From Methanobacteriota archaeon (GTDB lineage: Archaea > Halobacteriota > Methanomicrobia > Methanomicrobiales > Methanospirillaceae), in NCBI GenBank assembly GCA_029547145.1, contig JAKPPV010000001.1, positions 1-64,000 on the forward strand: 64,000 nucleotides of DNA, given 5' to 3'. A program made the translations under genes and the position numbers. Shown here one piece after another: positions 19,402 through 27,073 of this stretch (position 1 is the first letter of the stretch; each line of letters opens with the position of its first letter). The notes beneath the pieces are model-generated. The model worked only from the letters and a program-made list of their open reading frames with translations. It made no database searches and was not told the origin of the DNA.

Positions 19402-20304
19402 ATGATCACCGTGCTCTCGGGCGGGACGGGGACCCCGAAGCTCCTCCGGGGCCTCCGCCGTCTCGTCCCCGACCCGGACCTCGCCGTGGTGGTGAACACG
19501 GCGGAGGACTGCTGGCTCTACGGCAACCACGTCTCGCCCGACATCGACACGGTCCTCTACCTCTTCGCCGGCCTCCTCGACCACGGGACCTGGTGGGGGA
19601 TCCGGGGCGATACCTTCGTGACCCACGAGATGGCGCGGCAACTGGGGGTGGATGCCTTCCTCCGGGTCGGCGACCGGGACCGCGCGGTCCACATCCGACG
19701 CGCCGAGCTCCTCCGCGAGGGGAGGACCCTCACCGGGGCCACCGCCGCCCTCGCGGCAGTCCTCGGGGTGCAGGCGCAGGTGCTCCCGATGACCGATGCC
19801 CCGTACGCGACCTACGTCCGGACCCCGGAGGGGCTTCTCCACTTCCAGGAGTACTGGGTCCGCCACCGCGGCACCCTCCCGGTCGCGGAGGTGGTCCGCC
19901 TGCCACCAGGTAGCCCGGCCGCAACGGGAGCGGTGATCGACGCGATCCGCGGGGCGGAGGCGGTCGTGATCGGCCCCTCGAACCCGGTCACCTCGATCGC
20001 GCCGATCCTCGAGTGCCGGGGCGTGGTCGAGGCACTCCGGGAGGCGTTCGTCGTCGCGGTCTCCCCGTTCATCGGCACCGAGCCGATCAGCGGGCCGGCC
20101 GGTCCGCTGATGGCGGCGGCCGGCCAGGAGCCCTCCTCGCTCGGTACCTACCGGCTCTATGCGGAGTTCGTCGACCGGTTCGTGCAGGACGTCCGCGACC
20201 CGGTCGAGGTCCCCGGGGCCGTCCGGACCGACACCCTGATGGTCGACGAGGAGAGGAGCGAGGCGCTCGCCCGGGTCGTCCTCGACCTCGCGCACCGCCG
20301 GTAG
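19402..20304 (+). CDS. cofD: 2-phospho-L-lactate transferase CofD (F420 biosynthesis)
   Basis: 300 residues. Transfers the phospholactyl (or related) moiety from its guanylylated donor to the deazaflavin Fo, yielding F420-0. Motifs: [14 protein letters not shown] at the N-terminus, [48 protein letters not shown] and a C-terminal DTLM. ATG 19402 follows GGAGACTGGA; an ATG four codons upstream is less good. Stop is eight bases from the convergent DNA methyltransferase stop. Confidence 0.95.
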   Translation: MITVLSGGTGTPKLLRGLRRLVPDPDLAVVVNTAEDCWLYGNHVSPDIDTVLYLFAGLLDHGTWWGIRGDTFVTHEMARQLGVDAFLRVGDRDRAVHIRRAELLREGRTLTGATAALAAVLGVQAQVLPMTDAPYATYVRTPEGLLHFQEYWVRHRGTLPVAEVVRLPPGSPAATGAVIDAIRGAEAVVIGPSNPVTSIAPILECRGVVEALREAFVVAVSPFIGTEPISGPAGPLMAAAGQEPSSLGTYRLYAEFVDRFVQDVRDPVEVPGAVRTDTLMVDEERSEALARVVLDLAHRR

Positions 20305-20311
20305 GGGTGCC

Positions 20312-21292
20312 TCAGCCCCGCCGGGCGAGGCGCTTCTCGATCCCGAACCTCCCCCGCCCGAACTCGGCCGCAAGCCGCTCGATGGCGGCGCCCTTCCCGA
20401 GCCCCCCGGCCCGGAGCCGGGCATAGGCCGCTGCCAGGGCGCGGTCCTCCTCCTCGGTCCATGCCCGCCCCCGTCGGGCCCGGGGAGCCGCCGCCGGCCT
20501 CCGGAGGGAGGAAAGCCGGCTGCCGGGCTCGAGCCGACGGAGCTCGGGCAGACGGGCGGCGAAGATCGCGGGGGAGAGCTCGAACCCGACGAACCGGCGA
20601 CCGAGCCCGATCGCCGCACGGGCGGAGGAGCCGCCCCCGAGGAAGAGGTCGCAGACCAGGTCGCCCTCGTTCGACGCGTACAGGATGATCTTCTCCAGGA
20701 GGGCCTGCGGCAGTTCGTTCCGGTTCTTCGCCTTTCCGGGCTTGTACTCGCGCCCGATCGTCCAGACGTCCTCCCGGTCCCGGTAGTTGAGCGAACCGCC
20801 GCTCTCGTCCCGCTCGTCGAGCCCGTACCGGCACTCCAGGTTGAACGTCCGGGGACCGCCGGGACGGGCCCAGTAGAGGACGTGGTAGTGGCTCGAGACG
20901 AACTTGCGCTGCGTGAAGACGCCGAACGGGTACTTCCAGATGACATGGTTCACCTCGACGAGCGGGGAGGACCGGAGGGCACCGAGGACCTCGTAGAGGT
21001 GGGTGTACCCCGAGACGACGAAGAGCGCGCCCCCGGGCCGGAGCACGCGGGCGGCCTCGGCGACCCAGGCGGCGGAGAACGCCCCGTATTTATCGGCCGG
21101 TACCTCGACGTAGCCGTCGACCACGTGCCGCTCGTCCCGGTTGTAGTGCCGGTCGAGCCGGTCACCCCCGATCCCGTAGGGGGGGTCGGTCACGACCAGG
21201 TCGACCGAGCCGTCGGGAAGGAACCGTCGGGCGCCCTCGATGCAGTCGCAGTTGACAAAGAGGCTCGTCTTGCACCGGACCGGCTCGATCAT
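20312..21292 (-). CDS. Orphan DNA methyltransferase (N4-C/N6-A, beta class) with SANT-like tail
   Basis: 326 residues. Catalytic DPPYGIGG near residue 38 precedes the SAM-binding DLFLGGGSSARAAIGLGR at about 220, the beta-class order. A target-recognition region lies between. The C-terminal 55 residues (AWTEEEDRALAAAYARLR, IERLAAEFGR, IEKRL) look like a Myb/SANT helical DNA-binding domain, unusual for this class. No restriction endonuclease gene is adjacent, so it is an orphan methylase. ATG 21292 is taken because a TATA (CCTATTTC, minus strand, near 21322) would make it leaderless; GTG 21301 is an alternative. Confidence 0.85.
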   Translation of the reverse strand: MIEPVRCKTSLFVNCDCIEGARRFLPDGSVDLVVTDPPYGIGGDRLDRHYNRDERHVVDGYVEVPADKYGAFSAAWVAEAARVLRPGGALFVVSGYTHLYEVLGALRSSPLVEVNHVIWKYPFGVFTQRKFVSSHYHVLYWARPGGPRTFNLECRYGLDERDESGGSLNYRDREDVWTIGREYKPGKAKNRNELPQALLEKIILYASNEGDLVCDLFLGGGSSARAAIGLGRRFVGFELSPAIFAARLPELRRLEPGSRLSSLRRPAAAPRARRGRAWTEEEDRALAAAYARLRAGGLGKGAAIERLAAEFGRGRFGIEKRLARRG

Positions 21293-21361
21293 CCACAGCA
21301 CGGTACGACGGCCCAGAAGAAATAGGAAACGAGGGGGACGCGGGTGGCAAAAGAAAGGGGG

Positions 21362-21634
21362 TTACTGCCAGGACTCGAGGTCCGCCAGAAGCTCATCGCA
21401 CGACCCGATCACGCGCCGGCAGGCGTCGCGAATCGCGGCGACCGGTTCCCGCCCCCCGTGCGTCGTCACCAGGAGTTCGGGGTCGGCGAACTGGAACCTG
21501 ATCACGTACTTCGCCACGTCGACCCCGGGGTCGAGCAGCAGCTCCTCCACGAGGGCGTTCATGAACGTGTGCCCCTCGCCCCCGACCACGAACCGTGCCC
21601 TGTCCGGCCCGAGCTCAAGGACCTTGACATCCAT
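21362..21634 (-). CDS. rpoL: DNA-directed RNA polymerase subunit L
   Basis: 90 residues, the archaeal Rpb11/RpoL subunit that pairs with RpoD in the alpha-like dimer. Seen: MDVKVLELGPDRARFVVGGE, the conserved GEGHTFMNALVEELL and the alpha-motif region VAKYVIRFQFADPELLV. Full length. Last gene of a minus-strand group after the AAA and MBL genes. Confidence 0.93.
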   Translation of the reverse strand: MDVKVLELGPDRARFVVGGEGHTFMNALVEELLLDPGVDVAKYVIRFQFADPELLVTTHGGREPVAAIRDACRRVIGSCDELLADLESWQ

Positions 21635-21678
21635 GCCTGCATCGTTGGAGGCAGAGGAGTTTAATGGTATGGATGCGG

Positions 21679-22446
21679 CTAGAGGTGCGGGGGACCCGGG
21701 GAGCGGGCCGGCACGTCGACATGGTCCCCCAGGACGAAGACCTCGCCGTCGCGCCCGAGATGCGGCAGGTCCCAGGGGACCATGTGGGCGAGGTGGACGC
21801 ACCGGAACTCCTTCGGCCGGAGGTGGGCGGCGAGCGCGGTCGCCTGGTCGTAGGTCATGTGCTTCCTGATATGGAACCCCGCGGGGGCGATCGCGTCGAG
21901 GAGAAGGAGGTCCGCGTCCGCGAAGAGGGAGAGCGAGCGCCCGGGGATCTCCGCACGGGTGTCGGATGTGTAGGCGAGGACCGCCCCGTCCGCCTCGAGG
22001 CGGAGGCCGTACGCGGGCCCCGGCGGGTGGTTGACCGGGACGAGGGTGAGCGTGGCACCGCCGATCGCGAACGGCTCGTAGGGTGGGTGGGGATGCCTGT
22101 GAAAGTCCAGGAACGAGAAGATCTGCCCGCAGTAGTCGAGCACCTCGGGCGCGGCGTGGACGGGCGGGGGGTCCTGGACCCGGTAGAACTCGCCGAAGCC
22201 CATGAAGTGGTCGTAGTGACCGTGGGTCCAGACCAGCGCGTCGATCGGGGGCGAGCCGGCCAGGAGGAGCTGCCGGCGGAGGTCCGGCCCGGAGTCGACC
22301 AGGATCCTGCAGCCCCCGACCGTGACCAGGAGCGAGGTCCGGAGGCGTTCCCGTCCCGAGAGGAGGGCCTCGCGGCAGCGGGGGCAGGAGCACCCGACCT
22401 TCGGCGTCCCGATCGCGTCGCCCGTGCCGAGCAGCCGGACCTCCAT
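21679..22446 (-). CDS. MBL-fold metallohydrolase (PhnP/RNase Z-like)
   Basis: 255 residues. Begins MEVRLLGTGDAIGTPKVGCSCPRC, and has the metal motif THGHYDHFMGFGEF (HxHxDH), DSGPDLRRQL, YTSDTR and a terminal HLAHM/LGDHVDV set. The N-terminal CSCPRC Cys pair is typical of PhnP-like phosphodiesterases. Probably a phosphodiester hydrolase. It starts one base after the AAA gene ends, so they are co-expressed. Confidence 0.85.
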   Translation of the reverse strand: MEVRLLGTGDAIGTPKVGCSCPRCREALLSGRERLRTSLLVTVGGCRILVDSGPDLRRQLLLAGSPPIDALVWTHGHYDHFMGFGEFYRVQDPPPVHAAPEVLDYCGQIFSFLDFHRHPHPPYEPFAIGGATLTLVPVNHPPGPAYGLRLEADGAVLAYTSDTRAEIPGRSLSLFADADLLLLDAIAPAGFHIRKHMTYDQATALAAHLRPKEFRCVHLAHMVPWDLPHLGRDGEVFVLGDHVDVPARSPGPPHL

Positions 22447-22447
22447 C

Positions 22448-23764
22448 CTACACCCAGGTGTTGTCCTTGATCACGTTCCTCTTCATCACCAGGCTGACAC
22501 CCTTCTCGATGTCCGACTGGACGATCCGGGTCCGCTCCTCCATCAGCGCCGAGAGGACGCCCTCCTTCACGATCATCCGGAGGTCGGCCCCGGAGAACCC
22601 CTCCGTCTCGTCGGCGAGGCGTTCGATGTCGACGTCCGTCTCGAGGCCGGCCATCACCTTGGTCAGGATCTCGACCCTCATCTCCCGGTCGGGGAGCGAG
22701 AACTCGATCACCTCGTCGAAGCGGCGCCAGGCGGCCTCATCGAGGAGGCGCGGGTGGTTGGTCGCGCCGATCAGGACGACGCTGTTGCGGATCAGGCTGA
22801 TCTGGTCGATGTTCTTCAAAAGCGCGTTGACCGCCCGCTTCATCGCCCCGTGGTCGTCCGTCACCCGGCTCTTCGCCACGAAGTCGAACTCGTCCACGAA
22901 CAGGATCGCGGGCGCGAGCCGGCGGGCGAACTCGAAGACCCGGTCGATGTTCTTGCTCGTCTCGCCCAGGTACTGCGAGGTGATCATCGAGATCCGGACC
23001 TCGATGATCGGCATGCCGAGGACATGGGACATCGCGAGGGCGAGCGAGGTCTTTCCCGTGCCGGGGGGACCGACGAAGAGGAACTTTCCGACCTCGGCGA
23101 TGTCGTGCTCCCGGAGGAAGGCGAGGTGCTCGAGCGCGGTCAGCACCTTCTCGATGGCGGTGATCTGCTCGGGCGTCAGGACGAGGTCATCGAGCCGCCT
23201 GCGGATCTCCTCGGGGGCCGAGATGATGCAGAGTTCGAGTGCCGAGCGCATCCGCTCGTCCTCCGAGAGCAGGGCCGAGATCCGACGCTCCAGGTAGGCC
23301 TTCGTCTCCTCGTACTTCGGGTTGCGCCGGCGGGCGTCCGCATAGTTCGCTCCATCGACCGGGTCGTGCCGCTCGTAGTAGTACGCGAGCGCCGGGTTCT
23401 CCCGGACCAGGGGGGCGCCCCCCTTCCGGGCGAACCAGCGGGCGGCCTCGGCGAGTGCCGTCACCCGGAGCCGCTGGCCGAACTCCTCGTAGCTGACGAA
23501 CGGGTTCTTCTTGAGACGCTCGATCGCGTCGGGGTTCCCGCACACCTTCCGGAGCATCGCCTCCGAGACCGCGACCGGCCGCTTCGCCTCCGACAGACCG
23601 CCGACGCCGAAGACCTCGCGGGAGGTGGGGGGCAGGTCGTTCATGTCAAGGTTCGGGTGCTGGTTGTAGACCTCGGCGGTCAGGACCACCTCCACGAGCC
23701 GGAGCAGGGCCTCATCGGAGACTGCGCCGGTCACAATCGGTGCGTTGGCTGCGTCGGCTGACAT
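22448..23764 (-). CDS. AAA family ATPase, archaeal
   Basis: 438 residues. N-terminal helical region of about 190 residues, then one AAA module: Walker A VGPPGTGKTS, Walker B ILFVDEFDFVAK, sensor 1 VVLIGATNHP, arginine finger AWRRFDE, and a C-terminal lid with GFSGADLRMIV. Resembles the spastin/CDC48-type archaeal group. Possibly unfolds or remodels a protein; not a proteasome PAN, as the N-terminal coiled coil/OB fold and HbYX tail are absent. First gene of AAA-MBL-rpoL. Confidence 0.85.
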   Translation of the reverse strand: MSADAANAPIVTGAVSDEALLRLVEVVLTAEVYNQHPNLDMNDLPPTSREVFGVGGLSEAKRPVAVSEAMLRKVCGNPDAIERLKKNPFVSYEEFGQRLRVTALAEAARWFARKGGAPLVRENPALAYYYERHDPVDGANYADARRRNPKYEETKAYLERRISALLSEDERMRSALELCIISAPEEIRRRLDDLVLTPEQITAIEKVLTALEHLAFLREHDIAEVGKFLFVGPPGTGKTSLALAMSHVLGMPIIEVRISMITSQYLGETSKNIDRVFEFARRLAPAILFVDEFDFVAKSRVTDDHGAMKRAVNALLKNIDQISLIRNSVVLIGATNHPRLLDEAAWRRFDEVIEFSLPDREMRVEILTKVMAGLETDVDIERLADETEGFSGADLRMIVKEGVLSALMEERTRIVQSDIEKGVSLVMKRNVIKDNTWV

Positions 23765-23812
23765 GGATGCGTATCCTGATCTTTGCGGCCTCGCAGTCGA
23801 TAAGGGTATGCT

Positions 23813-24688
23813 TCATGCCGTCGTGACCAGGCAGCCGTCCTCCAGGATCACGAGCGTGTGCTCCGCCTGGGAGACGAACGAACCCGGGACGTCGTGGAGG
23901 ACGGGGTACGTCCGGACGATCCCCTGTTTGACCAGGTTCGCGAGCGCGACGTCCCGCTTCGGCAGGTCGAGCCAGCGGCGGGAGAACGGCATCCCATGCC
24001 GCTCCCGGACGAGGTCGAGCAGGCGTCGTGCGCTCGGGAGCCGGGTGGGACGGACCGCGATCTGCCCGAAGATCTCCACCCGGGCGGCCTCGGAGACGAG
24101 GCCCGACCCGGTCGAGGCGAACGGCTCGATCGCGACCACCTGCCCCTCCTGGAGCGGCATGCCCCCGGGGTGGCCGATGTTCGGGACACCCGGGGGCCCG
24201 TGGAGCAGGTACCGGTCCAGGCCGTGACCGGTCAGGTTCGCGACAGGACGGTATCCGTGGAACTCGATCGCCGCCTGGATCGCCCCCCCGAGTTCGCCCG
24301 TCGTGATGCCGGGCCGGGCGAGCGCGATCGCGGCGTCGAGGGCGGCGCGTGAGGCCTGGACCAGTTCGCCGTGATCGCCGAGGTCGATGGTGACCGCGGT
24401 GTCCGCGACGTATCCGTCCAGGTGGACACCGAGGTCGAGCTTGACCAGGTCACCCGTCGAGAAGACCCGCTCGTCGCCCTCGGAGGCGGTGTCGTGTGCG
24501 GCCGCCTCGTTGAACGAACAGTTCAGTGGAAAGGCGAGTCCCGCGCCGGCGGAGAGGACCATCGCCTCCACCGCCTCGACCGTCTCCAGCACCCCGGCAC
24601 CGGGCCGCACCATCCCCTCGCCGGCGGAGAGGACCCGCCGGGCGATCCGTCCCGCCTCGCGGTAGAGGTCGAGAAGCTCGTCCTTCAC
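23813..24688 (-). CDS. map: Methionine aminopeptidase type II
   Basis: 291 residues. Removes initiator Met. Metal ligands and signatures: FPLNCSFNEAAAHDTA, VKLDLGVHLDGYVADTAVT (two Asp), LTGHGLDRYLLH (His), VVAIEPFAS (Glu) and a final QAEHTLVI (Glu). The archaeal insertion typical of type II is present. GTG 24688 overlaps the stop of the upstream Xaa-Pro peptidase (GTGA). Confidence 0.92.
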   Translation of the reverse strand: MKDELLDLYREAGRIARRVLSAGEGMVRPGAGVLETVEAVEAMVLSAGAGLAFPLNCSFNEAAAHDTASEGDERVFSTGDLVKLDLGVHLDGYVADTAVTIDLGDHGELVQASRAALDAAIALARPGITTGELGGAIQAAIEFHGYRPVANLTGHGLDRYLLHGPPGVPNIGHPGGMPLQEGQVVAIEPFASTGSGLVSEAARVEIFGQIAVRPTRLPSARRLLDLVRERHGMPFSRRWLDLPKRDVALANLVKQGIVRTYPVLHDVPGSFVSQAEHTLVILEDGCLVTTA

Positions 24689-25815
24689 AGGACCAGCTCC
24701 TCGTCGAACCGGGTGAAGTTCTCGAACCCGTCCGGGGTCACGAGACCCATGTCCTCCAGGCGGACGCCGCCGACCCCGGGGAGGTAGAGCCCGGGTTCCA
24801 CCGTGATCACGTTCCCCGCCTCGAGCGGGCCTCCCTGCGGGCCGAGCGTGGGGAGCTCGTGGACCTCGAGCCCGACGCCGTGCCCGAGGTTGTGCGTGAA
24901 ACCGGCCTGCCCCTCCGTCGGGTACCCCCGCGATGCCAGGTGATCGGCGACCGCCTGGTGGACCTCCGCGCCGGAGACACCCGCCCGGATCCGGGAGATC
25001 GCGAGCGCCTTCGCCTCGCGGACCGCCTCGAACATCCCCCGGACCTCCTTTGAGGGTTCGCCACGGACGACCGTCCGGGTCATGTCCGCATAGTAGCCGG
25101 AGAGCTCGTCCGCGGGGAAGAGGTCGATCACGATCGGCTGGTCGGCGGCGAGGGGGCCCGTGCCCCGCTGGTGAGGCTGGGCCGCCTGCTCGCCGCAGGC
25201 GACGATCGTGTCGGTCGCCCGGCACCCGTGCGCCAGGAGGGTCACGTGGCACTCTGCCCGGACGCGCTCGGCGGTCAGCACCTCGGCGCCGAGGACCAGG
25301 AGCCCGTCACGGACCACGGCGCTGCGGATCAGGTGGATTGCGGCGGACATGGCCGCCTCGTTCGCCCGCTGGACCGAACGGATCTCCTGCACCTCCGCCG
25401 GCACCTTGACCGCCCGCAGGCGCTGGACGGTCCCGTCATCGACGACGACCCGGCAGTGTGCCTCGAGTCCCCGGGCGAGCGCGATGGGGAAGGACGGCGG
25501 CACCAGCACGTCGCCCTTTGCCAGCCCGGCGATCGCGGATGCCATGGCGGTCCATCGGTCGGAGGGATCTTTCCAGTGAGTGAAGAGGCCCGCCTCCGCC
25601 CGCGTCAACGGGGAGAAGGCCGACTCGGAGGCGGCCCGGGCGTACTCCATCTGCGAGACGACGACGAGGCCCCGTTCGCCCGGACGCTTGAGATAGAGGA
25701 CGGGGTCGGTCGTCTGGAACCGGGTCAGGTACCGCATGTCCGGGTCGGCCGATGATGCGTATCCGACGTAGGCAGCGGTCCCGCTCGACTGAATCGCCTG
25801 GTCCAGCAGGTCCAT
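24685..25815 (-). CDS. pepQ: Xaa-Pro aminopeptidase/M24B peptidase
   Basis: 376 residues: an N-terminal creatinase-like domain (about 1-130) and a pita-bread metallopeptidase domain with VIDLFPADELSGYYADMTRTVV, HNLGHGVGLEVHE, ITVEPGLYLPGVGGVRLED. All five metal ligands appear conserved (Asp, Asp, His, Glu, Glu). Cleaves Xaa-Pro bonds in peptides. Translationally coupled to map. Confidence 0.9.
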   Translation of the reverse strand: MDLLDQAIQSSGTAAYVGYASSADPDMRYLTRFQTTDPVLYLKRPGERGLVVVSQMEYARAASESAFSPLTRAEAGLFTHWKDPSDRWTAMASAIAGLAKGDVLVPPSFPIALARGLEAHCRVVVDDGTVQRLRAVKVPAEVQEIRSVQRANEAAMSAAIHLIRSAVVRDGLLVLGAEVLTAERVRAECHVTLLAHGCRATDTIVACGEQAAQPHQRGTGPLAADQPIVIDLFPADELSGYYADMTRTVVRGEPSKEVRGMFEAVREAKALAISRIRAGVSGAEVHQAVADHLASRGYPTEGQAGFTHNLGHGVGLEVHELPTLGPQGGPLEAGNVITVEPGLYLPGVGGVRLEDMGLVTPDGFENFTRFDEELVL

Positions 25816-25913
25816 CGGGGGAGTACTGGGAGGTCCGGGTTGAAGTAGGTTCCCCGGGAGCCGGGACGCGCCGTCCGCACCCCCTCCGTCGTTCGGCCGT
25901 CCCGAAAGACCGT

Positions 25914-26414
25914 TCAGGCGCTGAGCCGGGAGACGAGCTCACGCGCCCACGCGGCGACCGCCTCCCAGTCCCGGTGGTCGCCGGTGGGAGCGCCGATCAG
26001 CCGGACCACGGCCCGGTCGGCGAGGCCCATGCGCGAGGGGTCGAGGGCGCCCGGGAAGATCGCGGTGGCGACGGGGACGAGCGGGGCGACGGCGCCCGAA
26101 AGGGCGGTCCGGACCTGTTCGAGCTGGCCGGCCTTCGGGCTGACCGGGGCGAGCCCAACCGCGAAGGCGGCGACGGGCACCCTTGAGAGCGCGTCCGCGT
26201 GGCGGGCGACGAAGGGGGCGAGGTCGAGAGGCCTGCCCATGTAGACCGGCGCCCCCAGCACCACGCCGTCGTAGCCTTCGAGGGAACCGACCGACATCAG
26301 GTCCACGGCGGTGGCGTCCAGGCCGGCACCGGCGAGCTCCTTCGCGATCGCCCCGGCGATCCCGGCGGTCGAACCATATTTCGTCGCGTACGCGACCAGG
26401 ATGCGTGCTGCCAT
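25914..26414 (-). CDS. Flavodoxin-domain protein
   Basis: 166 residues. FMN-binding start RILVAYATKYGSTAGIAGAIAKEL, then VDLMSVGSLEGYDGVVLGAPVYMGR, as in the flavodoxin 5/HemG-like group rather than electron-carrier flavodoxins. Haem synthesis is not otherwise indicated, so role in F420/FMN redox biology is open. Single gene. Confidence 0.82.
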   Translation of the reverse strand: MAARILVAYATKYGSTAGIAGAIAKELAGAGLDATAVDLMSVGSLEGYDGVVLGAPVYMGRPLDLAPFVARHADALSRVPVAAFAVGLAPVSPKAGQLEQVRTALSGAVAPLVPVATAIFPGALDPSRMGLADRAVVRLIGAPTGDHRDWEAVAAWARELVSRLSA

Positions 26415-26533
26415 GCACTTCGTCTCCGCCGCAGGTTGGGCCGGGGAGCGACTTAATACCCACCGGAACGGACCTCCCGGGGGTCCGCCGGGTCCACGGT
26501 CACCTTCTTCTTCTTCGCCGCAGATACTCGATC

Positions 26534-26758
26534 ATGGACGATGCGACGAAGGAGCGCTTCAAGTGGAAGTTCTACAAGCTCACCGTGCTCCTGAACGTGG
26601 TCATCCTCGTCTACGCCCTCTCGGTGATGGCCCTCTTCATGGGCGGTGCGTTTGCGCTCCCGCTCTTTGCCGGGCTCGGCATCGCCGCCTCGGTGCTCGC
26701 AATCGTCTTTCTGCGGATGTACAGGAGGGAGAAGGCATGGTTGATGGCCCAGCCCTGA
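26534..26758 (+). CDS. Small two-helix membrane protein
   Basis: 74 residues: charged start MDDATKERFKWKFYK, two hydrophobic helices (LTVLLNVVILVYALSVMALFM and LPLFAGLGIAASVLAIVFL) and a basic tail RMYRREKAW. ATG 26534; its stop overlaps the start of the following wHTH gene region by 22 bases, so the two form an operon. Function unknown. Confidence 0.7.
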   Translation: MDDATKERFKWKFYKLTVLLNVVILVYALSVMALFMGGAFALPLFAGLGIAASVLAIVFLRMYRREKAWLMAQP

Positions 26759-27057
26759 ACCCGGAGAACGACCTCCTCGGCAAGATGCGCGGGGAGATCG
26801 AGCTGCTCGCCCGGCACGTCGCGGTGGCGAGGGCGGTGCAGGGCCATCAGCCGATCGGCATCCTGAAACTCTCGGAACTCCTGGAGGAGCCGGTCCACCG
26901 CGTCCGCTACTCGCTTCACGTCCTGGAGGCGCAGGGCTACATCGCGGCATCGCCGGCGGGGGCGTGCGCGACTCCCCGGACCGCGCAGCTGCTGGAGAAC
27001 CTGGACGCGGAGATCGAGCGGCTGATCGCGCTCCTCCAGGCGATCCGGGGACGATAG
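26737..27057 (+). CDS. Winged-helix regulator-like protein
   Basis: 106 residues. Helical N-terminus, then a wHTH-like core GILKLSELLEEPVHRVRYSLHVLEAQGYI, and a C-terminal coiled helix (TAQLLENLDAEIERLIALLQAI). ATG 26737 lies 22 bases before the end of the membrane-protein gene, after AGGAGGGAGAAGG. Probably a small transcription factor paired with the membrane protein upstream; target unknown. Confidence 0.65.
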   Translation: MVDGPALNPENDLLGKMRGEIELLARHVAVARAVQGHQPIGILKLSELLEEPVHRVRYSLHVLEAQGYIAASPAGACATPRTAQLLENLDAEIERLIALLQAIRGR

Positions 27058-27073
27058 TCCCTCCTGGGCCACC

